NCBI GenBank assembly: GCA_015345905.1
Contig: JADDTR010000003.1
Location: 1,364,001-1,428,000, forward strand
Length of the DNA stretch: 64,000 nucleotides
Source of the DNA: Aotearoamyces nothofagi
Lineage: Eukaryota > Ascomycota > Leotiomycetes > Leotiales > Tympanidaceae
Direction of reading: 5' to 3'
The notes under the pieces were generated by a model. That model ran no database searches, was not told the origin of the DNA, and worked only from the letters and a program-made list of their open reading frames with translations. Within the stretch, counting starts at the first letter, position 1. Each line of letters begins with the position of its first letter. Shown piece after piece: positions 33,451-45,865 of the stretch. Both the position numbers and the translations under genes were made by a program.

Positions 33451-35196
33451 ATGTCTCCCCCAAGTGCAATTGGTGTTGAGGGCATCAGCGATACTCAGTC
33501 CATTATCCTCGAGCATCCCTCGAAAATCAATGAGGTCTTGGCACGCAGGGCTAAAGGCCCCAAACTCGTCGCCGGTGTCGCTGCTGTGTCAAACAGCGAC
33601 ATGTTCAAAAACCCTGTATGTATGCCACTTGACTTTTACTTGCCAGTGCTAACATATACAGACTACAGGGAAGCCGAAAGCGAAACGATGGGACCGTAGG
33701 TTATTTTCCGCCTTGTGAAATATACTATTCTGACTCTTCAAGACCTTCTCAGCACGGAAAGCAAAGCAAGAAAGCCATCTACCCTGAAAAACGCAGCCAA
33801 ATATTTGAAGAAGTCCGGCTTGATCTCCCTGGGTGGAGGTTTACCATGCAGCGAATATTTCCCCATCGAATCGATCGATGTCAGAGTACCTACAGTACCC
33901 CACTTCACTGAGCAGGAAACAAAAGATGCCGGAACGGTGTTGCATGCGGGCAAATATGATCTCTCTGAAGGACTCGGCTCATACGATCTTTCAATCGCTC
34001 TGAACTATGGCCAAGGATCAGGCTCTGCACAATTAATACGTTTTGTTACTGAACATACCGAGATTGTTTGTAATCCCCCATACGCCGACTGGCACTGCGC
34101 TCTTACGGTTGGAAGTACGTCTGCCTTAGAGCAAGCCTACAGAATGTTAGCAGAACGCGGTGACTACATAATGTCAGAGGAATACACCTTCTCAACTGCG
34201 ATAGAGACTGCAGCTCCATTGGGCATAAAAATGGTCGGCATAAAGGTGGACAGCGAGGGTCTCTTGCCCGAAAGTATGGATGAGATATTGTCAAATTGGG
34301 ATGTAAAGGCTCGAGGAGCCCGGAAGCCACATGTTCTTTACACCGTTCCGTCTGGCCAGAACCCGACCGGTGCCACTCAGAGTACTGGTCGACGGAGAGC
34401 TATCTACAAGGTCGCACAAAAGCACGACGTTTTCATTCTCGAAGATGAACCTTACTATTTCCTCCAAATGCAGCCATATACAGGAGCTAACGCCCCTGAT
34501 GTGCCTCCGCCAAAGAACATCAACGAGTTCTTAAACACTCTCGCGCCAACTCTGCTCAGTATGGATGTTGATGGCAGAGTTATGCGCCTGGACTCATTCT
34601 CCAAGGTTATCGCTCCTGGCACTCGCGTTGGTTGGATCACAGCTTCCGAACAGATTGTGGAACGCTTTATCCGACACAACGAAACCTCCAACCAGAATCC
34701 CAGCGGTCTCTCTCAGATTATCCTCTACAAGCTTCTCGACGAGAGCTGGGGCCACGATGGATACTTCAAGTGGCTTATCAACCTCCGCCTCGAGTACACA
34801 AAGCGCCGAGACGCGATCTTGGCGGCTTGCGAAAAGTACCTTCCAGGCGAAGTTATAAGCTGGAACCCTCCCGCCGCTGGCATGTTTGTAAGTATCCCTA
34901 TTCGTCAGCAGTCGTACAATGCTAACCGATTCCAGCTCTGGTTCGAAGTCGACTGGAAGAAACACCCAAACTCCACCTCCAAGGCCATCCTCGATCTGGA
35001 AGAGGAGATCTTCCTCGCGGCAACCGAGCACGGCGTCTTGGTATCTCGCGGCAGCTGGTTCGCAGCCGAGCGAGACAATGTCATCCCCACACAAATGTTC
35101 TTCCGGGCCACCTTTGCCGCTGCGTCGGCCGAAAAGATGACCGAGGCCATTGAGCGGTTAGGAGTTGCCCTGAGAGAATCCTTCCAGCTCAAGTGA
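33451..35196 (+). CDS. ARO8: Aromatic amino acid aminotransferase (ARO8-type, PLP class I)
   Basis: Transfers amino groups among aromatic amino acids, 2-oxoglutarate and related 2-oxoacids (in yeast Aro8 also 2-aminoadipate), in the cytosol. Four exons, 33451-33615, 33662-33695, 33743-34887 and 34936-35196, give 534 aa. Exon 2 has only 34 bases and encodes TTGKPKAKRWD. Family marks are LISLGGGLPC, LTVGSTSALEQAYRML, VPSGQNPTG, EDEPYYFLQ, and RLDSFSKVIAPGTRVGW with the Schiff-base lysine. The last intron (34888-34935) is 48 bases, a multiple of three and free of stops, so the frame reads straight through it. It has CTAAC and a normal GTAAGT donor, and removing it restores AAGMF-LWFEVDW, so I treat it as an intron. 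ARO8 and ARO9 subtypes are not fully separable. Confidence 0.92.
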
Positions 35197-35884
35197 GCCT
35201 AGGGGGATGCCGGAGCATCCTGGTGTAATTTTTTTCTCCCCCATCTCCTCTAGCAGAGGAGCGAGCATGCTAGATCTTAGAGGCGCACCTAGAAAAAAGT
35301 CGAGAGGGACCAGACCTCTTCTGTAGCCAGTAGCCGGCTTATCTTGTCTCTCGCAAAGTCGTGATCCTCACGCTTACGAATTCAGGTTATCAGATATCAA
35401 AAACGCATAGCATAGCCTACGGAATCGGAATCTTTCTTTTTTTTTTCTTTTACCGATGCTGTACTATTTGTGCTGGACTGTAGATTTTAGACTGTATATT
35501 ACGGATTACGGATTGTAGATATCTCGCGAGACCCTTGATAAGAGCAGTGCCAATCGTCGATTATCCATTGTCGACTGACTAGCTACCTTCCTTCCTCCCT
35601 GCCTAACTACCTACTTACCTACCTATCTACTCATCTACCTGCCAACGATCAGTGACCGACAGGCATATAAAGCCATCCAACATGTCGCGTTCTCGTTATT
35701 TGGGATTGTAAAAAAAAAAAAAAGAGGGGGGGAAGGAGAGGGGAGAGAGGAGATAAGAGGAGGGGGGGGTTTGTATAATCATACATGCGTAGTATTGAAA
35801 TTGTATTGCTAGTTTGGACGACGGTGCCACCGGCGGCCATTGGCTGCTTCAGCTACTTCGGGGGACACATCATATCCCCAGCCC
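35197..35884. other. Intergenic, convergent 3' ends of aminotransferase and RTC4
   Basis: About 690 bases with a T-rich tract near 35430-35452, CCTA/CTAC repeats at 35585-35642, an A run at 35710-35722 and a G/A-rich tract to 35770. All suit 3' UTR and spacer DNA. No gene was recognised. Confidence 0.5.
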
Positions 35885-37775
35885 CTACTCCGTCCCATAC
35901 CCGCTCCCATCGTCCCCGTCCCCATCCGCCTCCTCAGCCCTCACCACGTCGCCAACCTCCTCGCACAGCAGGTCGCCCAGCGCCACGCTCTCCGCCATGA
36001 TCTCCCTGGCGCGCGCCTGCCCGACCCGCATGTCGTCCGCGATGAGCAGCGCCGCGAGCTCGGGCACCAGCACCGACTGGACGTAGCCGGCGACGCCGCG
36101 CGCCGCCACGAGCCGGTCCTGGACCGCGATGCGGCGCAGCTGCGGGGAGAAGCGGTGCATGATGTTCTCCGACATGGCGCGCAGGCCGCGGGACCCGTAG
36201 TAGCCGGGGACGAGCGGCTTGTCCGACCCGAGGATGCTCTGCTTGAGCGTCCTGTTCTTGCCGGATTTGACGTCCTCTTCGAGCATGTTGCGGTAGTATG
36301 AGGACGCGCCGTCGAGGACCTCCTTCAGGCGGCGGTGGTGCTGCTGGATCCGTGCGTCGAGCCCGTCCCAGTCGACGGTGGGGAAGCCTCGAGATTCCCA
36401 CTCACCCCGGGCGCTTCGCTTTTTGTGTGCCTCGCAGAACTTGACCTGCACGCGGGTGTTCATGTGTCCGTTATGATATGTCTTGAGGAATTCTGCGTCA
36501 ACTCGCTCCCCACACATCGGGCAAGTGGCCCGCGACTCTTCTGGTGGCGACGGCGAGCGACACTCGATGAGGCTATCATCCAAACCTAGCATATCCATGG
36601 CCACACCAGAAGAAACGGGTTGCTCAATATCATCTTTCATATCAATGTGCCCACTCTGAAGCAAATCTTGGACCATCGAGTTGATATAAAACTGTGGTGC
36701 CTGTGTTTGTGCGGGGTCATCAAACGACTTACTCTGCAGTATGGGCATTTGTAGCGACGTATTGCTACCAAGGTCTGGAAGCTCATCATCAAAGGACGCA
36801 TCGGCAAGGTTGCGGAATTCAGGGCCATCATCTTCTTGCTTGGGAGGGCTGCTCTTCACCGGTGCCTTGAATGGCGGAGACTTTTCCGGCGTAGACAAAG
36901 GGCTGCCATCCGAGAGAACAGGCCTCTTGAATCCCGACACATCGTCATCTGACTCTGTCTTGGGAGATATTCCTCTATCCCATGTTTTCAATCTCTTCTT
37001 TGGTGTTTCTTGGCTCGCTGCTTCACGATGTCAGAATATGGGTAGCATGGCGCGCTCTAATCGCTAACTCACGTGGTGGAGCAGGAGATTCAAATGATGT
37101 CTCTTGTGACGAGTCCACCTTGCCGGAGCTACTATATTGTGCTGCTACTCTTGTCGTCTGGCTCCCGCCATAGACAGTACGTCTCACCCTCTTGCTACCT
37201 TGCGAGCCCGTCAAGAACCCAAGCTGGTCCGTGAACTGCGACGCAAAGTCTGCATTCGAATCCTCGTTATCCCTCTTCGTGGAGCCGCTCGCAGCATTCC
37301 TGCCGCTTCTTCTCGACGTCGGCGGCGGGCATTTCGGAGCTTCGCTACTCGTCGAGAGCACCCGTTTATCCCTTCCCGACCCCAAGCTGCCATCCTCCAA
37401 GCTCTCGGCCGGTAACTGTACGCCACGACGCTTCGACTGTCTTGATCCCCGCTTGCTGAAAACCTGAGGAGCGATGTCGACATGCGGGGCTGGCTCGTCT
37501 TCATCGGAGCTATCCCGGGGGCGTGCGATATCAAAATTCGGGGCGTTGAAAGGAGCGGACTCTTCGTCGTCGTCGGAGCTTTCTGGCGGCCTGTTTACGT
37601 CTTCCTCGGCCTGCCCAGAGGCTCTCGTAGCTTCGTCGTCCTTCGACGAAGCTGGAGAAGCCTTGCTACGGCCGCCTGGTGTTGCCCGATCGCTCGTCTT
37701 CCGTCCGTTGACTGTACCAAGAAGCGGCCGATAGCCAGTGTCGCCTTTCGTGAGCCCAATTTTGCGCCCCCTCAT
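35885..37775 (-). CDS. RTC4: Restriction of telomere capping protein 4 (RTC4)
   Basis: Two exons, 37073-37775 and 35885-37017, with a 55-base intron (GTGAGT...GCAG), give 611 aa. Start is the ATG at 37775 (MRGRKIGLTKGD); an upstream in-frame GTG is not used. The first 370 residues are acidic and Ser-rich, with an SQETPKKRLKTW segment made across the intron. The RTC4 domain follows: CPMCGERVDAEFL (a CxxC pair), VQVKFCEAHKKRSARGEWESRG, FPTVDWDGLDARI, LEEDVKSGKNRTLKQSIL and a helical C-terminus. Yeast Rtc4 was found as a suppressor of a telomere-capping defect; its biochemical role is not settled. The last 450 coding bases are much richer in G and C than the rest of the gene. Confidence 0.9.
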
Positions 37776-38207
37776 AGTTACGCTTTGCTCATCAAAGCCC
37801 AACAAGGTCACAATATTTATAGTATCGTCGGATAAATCAAGTTAATCCGGCATGGAGGGTTTACCCGAAAGCCGCCTGGGCTCCCCGCTGCCGATAAGGA
37901 AAGAGTATTGTACTTGTACAATCCGTAGACTGGTAAATAATCACCGTGAAAGACTCTGGAGAATAGGGTGGCTTTTTGATAAATACTTCCATTGCACTTA
38001 GAGAACTAACTATACAACGACATCGAACTACAGGTGCAGGATTTGCATAAATATATTGCCGGGTCTACAGCTGGTGGGTGCCGGAGTTCAACAAGTATCT
38101 ATTACCCCCGTCAGCGTAAAATCGCCAGTCAGAGCCTCAAAAGATCCACGTGTTCTTCAGATATCTATTTCACTAGCACCCCGTCATCGACACTACGCTG
38201 TGCTATA
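37776..38207. other. Intergenic, RTC4 promoter and PRP16 3' flank
   Basis: About 430 bases; both genes are on the minus strand. Nothing beyond spacer and promoter DNA was recognised. Confidence 0.45.
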
Positions 38208-41201
38208 TTAAAAGCCTCTCCCCGTCCTTTTGACCGCCGGTCTCCTGACAGCGCCACGCGCAGAAACCTTCTTCGCCACCGCGGCTGCTGGCTTCTCGGC
38301 CGCCTTCAAGGCCTCGTTTTCTATTCTGTCCGCCTCTCTCTGCTTGTCCTCAGCCATCTTAGCCTCGATCTCCATTTTCCTGTTGAATTCCACCTCCGTG
38401 ACACGCTTCTCTCGCGCCGAGTACCCCTTCTCTTTCACCGAGTAGAAGACGCCTCCCAACTCGGCAAGCCAGTGGGGATCCACCGACGTGACAGTAGACA
38501 TGTATTCCTTGGACGTGAGAATGAGCTCGTGATAAATCACGTAGTCTGGCAGGTACCCTAGCCCGTATAAAGCACTCGTCGGGTGGAGTTGCACCGTAAC
38601 GCTGGTCCTCAGATTGATATATTCGCCAATGCCCTTGACCTTGGCAGCTTGATGATAGTATCCAGAGCAGATACATTTCCTAATGACATCCCAGTCCGTA
38701 CCACAGCTGATCATAGACATCTTTTGCATCTTCATAATGTCCCCGAGTTGTTCCCTGATCTCCTTTGCCCGCCGGAGTGATTTGGGATGTAGAAAGTGTC
38801 GGGTACACCATCCATCAGAATATCCGTTTGACTTCCACTGCGTGTACACATGAAGATATGTCAGATGGTCAGATTCTGGAACAAAGAACTTCTCTCGGGC
38901 AGCATCGGATTCTTCTTGACGCTCCTTTGGCCTGTAAAATACGCTGGGAACGGATAGCATTGACACAATGGTAAGCATCTCCTCACTGCACCCATAGTCT
39001 TCCGAGGTGATCAAGAGCTTGGCAAGTGAAGGATCCATAGGAAACGCCGTCATCTTCCTGCCAATTTCGGTCAGGTCTCCAATGTTATCAAGAGCACCCA
39101 AGGCCCATAAGTCGAAAAGAGAGGTGGTGATCGTGTCTTGTGGGGGCGGGTCCATGAAGTCGAAATCCAGCAGGTCCTTGACGCCGAGGGATTTCAAGAG
39201 CAGCACTGTATTGCTCAGGTTCGTCCTTTGGATCTCGGGAATGGTCTGGATATACATTTCATCCTTGAATGCGGCCTCCGTGAATAAGTGAAATGCTTTC
39301 CCGGGCCCAGTTCGTCCAGCGCGGCCTGCTCGCTGCGAAGCGTTTGCTTGGGATATCGGCGTGATCTGTAACGTATCCATACCCATTCGAGGGTTATAAA
39401 CCTTAAGCTTCGAGTAGCCTGCGTCCACCACGTACATGATACCGTCGACGGTCAGACTAGTCTCGGCAATATTGGTAGCAACGATGACCTTTCTCACACC
39501 AGGCGCCGCCTTGTCAAAGATCTTCGCCTGCAGATCTGCCGGCATCTGACTGTATATCGGCAGTATGCTCAGCTTCGGAGGGTCGTTCAGGGCGTTGAGA
39601 CGTTCCTGGATCAGCTCGCAAGTACACTCGATATCTTCCTGCCCAGTCATGAAGACAAGGATATCACCCGCACCCATCGAAACATGGATAGCAAGTACCT
39701 GCTGAACTGCCTGATCCACGTAGTCCTCCACAGGGGAGCGATGAAACATGACGTCCACGGGAAAGGTGCGCCCGGGAATGAAGAACTCTGGGGCTCCACC
39801 GTAGAAGTCCGAGAAGCGCTTCGAGTTCATAGTCGCAGATGTTACAATCAGCTTTAGATCTCGTCGTCGAGCCAGGACTTTCTTGAAGAGTCCCATCAAT
39901 ACATCGGTGTTCAAGGCTCGCTCGTGGGCCTCGTCCATAATAACACAAGAGTAGCGGTCGAGGTCGGGTTCGTTGAGCGACTCTCGCAACAGCACGCCAT
40001 CAGTCATATACTTGATCGCAGTCTCTTTACTGGTGCAGTCCTCGAAACGAATCGCGTAGCCGACCGTACTACCAAGCTTGCACTCCATCTCCTCACTGAC
40101 ACGTTTGGCAACACTCATTGCAGCTACTCGGCGAGGCTGTGTGCATCCTATCATTCCAACCTTGGCGTATCCATCCTCGTAGAGGAACTGTGTCAGCTGG
40201 GTGGTTTTCCCAGAACCAGTCTCCCCAACAACGATAACCACCTGGTTGTCTCGAATGACCCTAAGTAGATCTTCTCGGACCGCAAATGCAGGCAAGAACT
40301 CCCTTTGTTCTCGCAATGTCTTGCTCTGGCTGAAGTTGCTCGCACCCTCGTTCTTTTTCATATGCTCCGCGAACTTACTCTGCCCCTTGTTGTTGTCTTC
40401 TTCGCCCACCATAGGAGCAGCACTGTCTCCCTCGTCCTCCTTCACGCCCATCAGGTTGCCCAATGCAGTTCCTGCCAGGTTGGTGGCTTCCTGCGCTTGC
40501 TTCTGCCTCTCCTTCTGTTGCCGCTTCTCCTTCACCACCTTGCTACCCTTCCGGCTGAAGACTGCCATGTCACTTTGGTTGTCCCGTATTGCCGGCACCG
40601 GATCAAGCTGCTTCGTAAATACCGTCCGTCCGTCGAGAAAGGGAGGCCGGAGGTCATGCACCAGAAGATGGACCCGCGTGGCCTCCTCGTCATCTTCAAA
40701 ATCGTCGCCGAAATCACGTCTTTGCGCCACGCCCGACGTCAGCATCCGATTTGTTTCCCACGCGTCCACGTCCTTCTGCTTCTGCGTCGCCCTCGCGCTC
40801 ATCCGCTTCGCCGTCTTCTTCTCCGCCAGCGTGGCCTCCCGCTGCTGGTCCGCCCACCCGCTGTCGTAGGAGCCGAACGGGTTGTGCGTCTCGTCGCCGA
40901 AGATATGGCCTGACTCGTCTCCGGCATACCAGTCTCGGTCCAGCGCGTTCGAGTCTTCCACGTCCACGGCAGGCTCGGGCCCGTCGAACTCTTGCTGCCG
41001 CGGGGTCGAGGGATACCGCGACTGCGCGCGCGGCGTGGAAGACCTTGAGCCGTTTCTGAAGCGGCTCTGCGAGCGCGGAGGAGCCTGGGACTGGCTGCGA
41101 GGCGAAGGCCTCGACGGGACAGCAAATCGATCATCAGACCTCAGCGGATTGAAGTCGAGCTTGCGTCGCTTCGGACTGAGCTCTCCGTCATCTCTAGCCA
41201 T
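38208..41201 (-). CDS. PRP16: Pre-mRNA splicing DEAH-box ATPase PRP16
   Basis: Remodels the spliceosome after the first catalytic step. One uninterrupted frame of 997 aa from a true ATG. The N-terminal 300 residues are Arg/Ser- and Lys/Glu-rich, with the family segment [13 protein letters not shown] and [10 protein letters not shown]. The helicase core has Walker A GETGSGKT at about 325, [12 protein letters not shown] in [15 protein letters not shown] in [18 protein letters not shown] and [12 protein letters not shown]. The winged-helix, ratchet and OB-fold regions follow ([18 protein letters not shown]). NPFGSY and the N-terminal block favour PRP16 over PRP2 and PRP22. The gene is divergent to PWP1, with 224 bases between the starts. 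Confidence 0.95.
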   Translation of the reverse strand: MARDDGELSPKRRKLDFNPLRSDDRFAVPSRPSPRSQSQAPPRSQSRFRNGSRSSTPRAQSRYPSTPRQQEFDGPEPAVDVEDSNALDRDWYAGDESGHIFGDETHNPFGSYDSGWADQQREATLAEKKTAKRMSARATQKQKDVDAWETNRMLTSGVAQRRDFGDDFEDDEEATRVHLLVHDLRPPFLDGRTVFTKQLDPVPAIRDNQSDMAVFSRKGSKVVKEKRQQKERQKQAQEATNLAGTALGNLMGVKEDEGDSAAPMVGEEDNNKGQSKFAEHMKKNEGASNFSQSKTLREQREFLPAFAVREDLLRVIRDNQVVIVVGETGSGKTTQLTQFLYEDGYAKVGMIGCTQPRRVAAMSVAKRVSEEMECKLGSTVGYAIRFEDCTSKETAIKYMTDGVLLRESLNEPDLDRYSCVIMDEAHERALNTDVLMGLFKKVLARRRDLKLIVTSATMNSKRFSDFYGGAPEFFIPGRTFPVDVMFHRSPVEDYVDQAVQQVLAIHVSMGAGDILVFMTGQEDIECTCELIQERLNALNDPPKLSILPIYSQMPADLQAKIFDKAAPGVRKVIVATNIAETSLTVDGIMYVVDAGYSKLKVYNPRMGMDTLQITPISQANASQRAGRAGRTGPGKAFHLFTEAAFKDEMYIQTIPEIQRTNLSNTVLLLKSLGVKDLLDFDFMDPPPQDTITTSLFDLWALGALDNIGDLTEIGRKMTAFPMDPSLAKLLITSEDYGCSEEMLTIVSMLSVPSVFYRPKERQEESDAAREKFFVPESDHLTYLHVYTQWKSNGYSDGWCTRHFLHPKSLRRAKEIREQLGDIMKMQKMSMISCGTDWDVIRKCICSGYYHQAAKVKGIGEYINLRTSVTVQLHPTSALYGLGYLPDYVIYHELILTSKEYMSTVTSVDPHWLAELGGVFYSVKEKGYSAREKRVTEVEFNRKMEIEAKMAEDKQREADRIENEALKAAEKPAAAVAKKVSARGAVRRPAVKRTGRGF

Positions 41202-41425
41202 CTTTGCGGGGCTATGCTATGCGGCGACGAGGACGATTCGAGCTCGTCGTGTCCTCGACGCTTGGGACGACGAGCCTTGGCCTTGGCGAAGCGTTTCTGC
41301 GTAGCAGGGGTCGGGGGCGCTAAGATTAGATAGCCACCGAAAAGATCCAAAAATTTCGAGATTTACGCAAGGCCCACGATCAGATCGCCAGCTCCGGAGC
41401 TGCACCGCCAGAAGTACGCAGGAAG
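41202..41425. promoter_or_regulatory. Divergent promoter of PRP16 and PWP1
   Basis: Only 224 bases separate the two start codons, so both core promoters and leaders lie here. No specific factor site was recognised. Confidence 0.55.
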
Positions 41426-43052
41426 ATGTCCATGATCACAGCGACCGCGTGGGTGCCGCGAGGCTTTGCGGCGCCCTTCCCCACCAAGTATGCCTTTGAC
41501 GAGGAGGAGTTCCAGCGCATCGCCGCGCTCGCCAAGCTCCAGCTCGACGATGCGAATGAGGACCTAGCAGAGGCACGGGATGGCCCGGGGGCTGCAGAGG
41601 ATGCCATGACCGACGGGGAAGGGTCTGATGCCGAGGATGGCAAGAAGATCCAGTCGAGAGGGTTTGTTGCATCCTGCTATACGTCTGGGATTGGTGCTGG
41701 CGCTAACACTGGGTGGTAGGGACGTGGACGATGATTTGAAGGAGTATGACCTGGAGCATTATGACGACGACGTCAAGGAAGATACGCAGGGCGAAGGCAT
41801 GGGCATGTTTGGGAACGTCAAGTCCCTGGCATACCACGAGTCCAATGCCGAGGACCCCTACATCACGATGCAAGAGAACGAGGAGGACGACGAGGAGCGA
41901 GAGGAGCTTCAGATCCTGGCTACGGACAACATGGTGCTGGCCGCAAAGGTCGAAGACGAGGTGGCACATCTAGAAATCTACGTTTACGAGGACGGGGCCG
42001 ACAACCTATACGTTCACCACGACATCATGCTCCCGGCCATACCGCTGTGCGTTGAATGGCTTGATCTGCCGGTAGGGAAGTCAAACGCGGACAAGGACTC
42101 GCGGGCCAACTTCGTGGCTGTCGGAACCTTCGAGCCCGACATCGAGATCTGGGATCTGGATACCATCGATTGCATGTACCCCAATGCCATCCTCGGTCAA
42201 GGAGGGCTCGATAGTGCCGAGCCCGACGACGGAGAGAAGAAGAAGAAGAAGAAGCGCAAGAAGTCCAAGAAGGCCAACGACGATTACCACGTCGACGCCG
42301 TCCTGTCTCTTGCGGCCAACAGGCATCACCGGAATTTATTGGCGTCGTCCTCTGCAGATAAGACTGTCAAGCTCTGGGACTTATACACCACAAAGTGCGC
42401 CAAGTCATACACGCATCACACCGACAAGGTGTGCACTCTGGCGTGGCACCCCAAAGAATCCACCGTGCTGCTCAGTGGAAGTTACGATCGAACGGTCGTC
42501 GCAGCAGATATGAGGGCTCCAGAGGCCAAGGTGCCACGCTGGGGCGTCGAGAGCGACGTCGAATGTGTCAAGTGGGATCCTCACGACCCGAACTTCTTCT
42601 ACATCTCGACCGAGAAGGGCGTCATCCACTACCACGACGTGCGGAACGCGCCTTCGGACCCGTCCCGCAGCAAGCCGGTCTGGACCCTGCACGCGCACGA
42701 CGAGTCCGTGTCGTCGTTCGACATCAACCCCAGCATCCCCGGCTTCCTGGCCACGGGGTCGACCGACAGGACGGTGAAGCTGTGGAACATCCAGCCGAGC
42801 GGGCCCACCATGGTCGTCTCGCGCAACCTGGAGGTCGGCAAGGTCTTCTCCACCGTCTTCGCCCCCGACGAGGACATCGGCTTCCGGCTCGCCGTCGCCG
42901 GCAGCAAGGGCGCCATGCAGATCTGGGACACCAGCACCAACCCGGCGGTGCGGAAGGCCTTCGCGCACCGGGTCACGCCTGTGGAGGGAGAGGTTACGGA
43001 GCGCCTGGTCGGGATCCAGGAGGACAGCAGCGAGTCGGATGACGAGGGCGGA

Positions 43053-43083
<31 letters not shown>

Positions 43084-43127
43084 GAGAGAAGGGGGAGAAG
43101 GGGTGGGAATCGATGGAGGAGGACTGA
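41426..43127 (+). CDS. PWP1: Periodic tryptophan protein 1 (WD40, ribosome biogenesis)
   Basis: WD40 protein of the nucleolus, linked to rDNA chromatin and pre-rRNA processing. Two exons, 41426-41661 and 41720-43127, with a 58-base intron (GTTTGT...GGTAG), give 547 aa. The conserved start MSMITATAWVPRGFA is followed by an acidic region, then DLKEYDLEHYD, and PYITMQENEEDDEE, which is typical of PWP1. WD repeats include EPDIEIWDLDT, ADKTVKLWDLYT, SYDRTVVAADMR and STDRTVKLWNIQ. A lysine-rich insert lies between the first two. The C-terminus is a long acidic tail. Codons in the second half are strongly G/C-ending. The intron donor is weak but needed for frame. Confidence 0.95.
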
Positions 43128-43978
43128 GTCACGAGCAGGGCGTCCATAACTTACCGGACTATCTGGATCGTCAGGGGCGGTCGAGGGCGCGCGTCACATG
43201 ACACGCATGATATTGGCGACCCCACGTGCGGGGACCAATCCTCGCGAGCTCGGTACAGACAGGCCCCATCGAACCGACGAGGTTCATGCGTACAAAATTG
43301 CCGTTCTCAACACCACGACGACGAGGGCGCGGTTTCATTCTTCAGGCTGAGGGTCATCTGGGTCGTCTAGGTCGTCTAGCATAAGCAATTGTATATTTTT
43401 TGGGCAATCGGTCCGCAGACGGGCCAATCCAATCCAATCCAATCACCTTTCTCTAGTCAGTTTGACGCCGTGCATGCATGCTGTAGAATAAATTAATGCC
43501 TTGACTGTACATGGTACAGACTCGGATTTTTTGGACAAGCTCCCCTCGCCACGCACCGCAGCACAGCACCACTGCGCGTTCCGAAGCAGCGTCCCAGCGG
43601 CGCCCAGTGCCGCTTTCCCGCATTCCCGGGCGGCCCGTCTCGACAGATGGGATTGGGGGGGGGGGGGGACCCGGGAGGCAGGTCTGGGGGGCGGATCGCG
43701 ACGAGTCTTTCAGCAGAGAGCGTCCGGCACGTGCGGCGCATGGTTCCCAAACCGTCCTCATCACAGGAGCAGTGCGTCGGCCGTGAATGAGGGAGGGACG
43801 CTCGACACCGGTGATGGGATCTCTCTCTCTCTCTCTCTCTCCTCTCGACAGGCCGCCGCGCCGCGCACAGGAGCGCCCCGCCGCGCAACCGCGGCCCTGA
43901 TCTCCATTGTACATACACGCGAAAGACACGTTGCAGCGCGAGGCGGGTGCAAGGGCCCTCGGCGGGCTGTCCCAGATA

Positions 43979-44010
43979 GAGTCGAGTCGAGTCGAGTCGA
44001 GTCGAGTCGA
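43979..44010. repeat. GAGTC pentanucleotide microsatellite
   Basis: Six perfect units. Confidence 0.95.
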
Positions 44011-44375
44011 GCCATGATCCGCCAGGGCCGGGGGGGGGGGGGATGTGAAACTCGACAAACAAAACAAAACAAAACAGAACAGCAGGCAAGGGGGGAAGAA
44101 GGGGCGCTCGCAGACAGACCCCCGGTCGGACCGTCGCCAGGAGAAACAGAAACAGAAACGGAAACGGAAACGAAACGCAGCGTCGTCGTCGTCGTCGTCT
44201 TCTTGTTGGTCCCGGGCGGGCACGTTTTTGTTTTGTTTCGTTTCGAGGGCCGGCATGGGATGGGCTGGGCGCGACTGCGGTGGAGTCGGTGCTTGGTGTG
44301 TGCGTTGGGTGAAACTGGCTGGGGAGAGGTCGGTGGACGCTTATGCCGTGTGGGATGGGATGGATGGGATGGATG

Positions 44376-44624
44376 TGCTGTACTGTGCTGTACTGTGCTG
44401 TACTGTGCTGTACTGTGCTGTACTGTGCTGTACTGTGCTTTACTGTACTTTACTGTACTTTACTGTACTGTAGTGTAGTGTAGTGTACTTTACTGTACTG
44501 TACTGTACTGTACTTTACTGTACTGTACTTTACTGTAGTGTACTTTACTGTACTGTACTGTACTTTACTGTACTGTACTGTACTGTACTGTACTTTACTT
44601 TATACTGTAGTGTAGTGTAGTGTA
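44376..44624. repeat. TACTG/TACTT minisatellite
   Basis: About 250 bases built from TGTGCTGTAC, then TTTACTGTAC and TGTAGTGTAG units. Neighbouring units differ by single steps, a pattern of local slippage and conversion. The core GTACTGTAC recurs elsewhere in the window. Confidence 0.95.
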
Positions 44625-45284
44625 CTACTGCAAGTATAGTACCTTTGCGAGTCTTGGCTTCCACATCTCGCCAGGGGATGTTCTTTTGGTGCGGTACTTG
44701 AACTTCCGTCGTATGCCACACCTCTGCACACCACGCCATGCGTGGACTCTGCAGCAGTCGCGTCAACTGGAACGGCTAGCAGGTTCGGTAGAGTTGCAAG
44801 GACAGTAGCCAAGGGCAGCAGCAAGGACAGGACGTTCGTTACGTACAGTGCACACCTCCTGCAGACCGTAGTAGACTGTAGTAGACTGTAGTAGACAGTA
44901 GCAGACTGTAGACAGGTACAGCATAGTACAGCACCTTAGCCAGCTGCCTTGCCTGACGCAGTGGTGGAGCGAAAGCAGAGGGCGTGTAGTGTACAGAGCA
45001 GGAGGCCAGGAATAGCAGGTTAGCAAGAAGCGTGCACTGTCCGGTACGGTAGAGTCCGGTACGGTACAGTACAGTATAGTGCGGTCCCTGGCTTTACCGT
45101 ACCACGGAGGACGGCGTATGGTACAGGCGGCGACCAGGCGACCAGGCTGCCAGGCTGCCAGGCTGCAATGCAAGGCTGCTAGGTCAGGAAGAGAGGGCAG
45201 GAGAGGGCAGCAGAGTCTGCAGTGGAGCGGCGGACGGCCTTCTCCGCCCACTCAGCGACTGCCGCTCTGGTGTAGGGTACAGGA

Positions 45285-45450
45285 AGAGCAGGGCAGGACA
45301 GGACAGGATAGGACAGGAGAATACAGGATAGGGCAAGACAGTACAAGATAGGACAGGATAGGGCAAGACAGTATAAGATAGGACAGGATAGAGCAGGATA
45401 GGGCAAGACAGTACAAGATAGAATAGAATAGGGCAAGACAGTACAAGACT
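45285..45450. repeat. Imperfect 20-30 base tandem repeat (AGGATAGGACAGG type)
   Basis: Units combine GGACAGGATA with GGGCAAGACAGTACAAGATA in a nested array of at least four higher-order copies. Confidence 0.85.
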
Positions 45451-45454
45451 GTAC

Positions 45455-45500
45455 AGCACAGCACCTCACAGCACCTCACAGCACCTCACAGCACAGCACC
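45455..45500. repeat. CAGCACCTCA tandem repeat
   Basis: About four 10-base units. Confidence 0.85.
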
Positions 45501-45832
45501 TTACCGCACTGCACCGCCGCCCAGCCAGGCACCCAAGGCCTCGGCAGCAGCAAGCAAGCAGGCCACAGCGCGAGTGGGCCCTCTGCGCTCTCTGCCGACT
45601 GACTTTTCCTGCTCGCTCGCTTAATAAATTCCGAAACGCCGTCCGGCCCGCCCGCCAATCGGGGAGGGCGCTAGGCCGGGCGAGGCAGGGGAAACACGTC
45701 GCTACTGCACGCCGGGGGGCCGCGTGCGATTGGGCCGGCCGTGGGCAGGGCCAGGGGTGGGAGGGGATGGGTGGTGTGCTGTGTGTGTGCACAGTGTGTG
45801 CTGGCTGTGCTGGCCCGGCGAGTATACGTACC

Positions 45833-45833
45833 C

Positions 45834-45865
<32 letters not shown>
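45833..45865. repeat. CT microsatellite
   Basis: Dinucleotide array of about 15 units. Confidence 0.9.

Noticed and set aside
35840-36401. Long frames on both strands over the end of RTC4
   Set aside because: Shadows caused by very GC-rich codons of RTC4.
40201-40913. Two plus-strand frames above 200 codons
   Set aside because: Antisense to PRP16, with no independent support.
42395-43147. Frames of 170-215 codons on both strands
   Set aside because: Shadows of the GC-rich second half of PWP1.
43453-44478. Frames of 325 (plus) and 267 (minus) codons
   Set aside because: Translations of microsatellites; both strands are open at once.
45285-45500. CRISPR-like regular repeats
   Set aside because: Eukaryotic tandem satellite without unique spacers.
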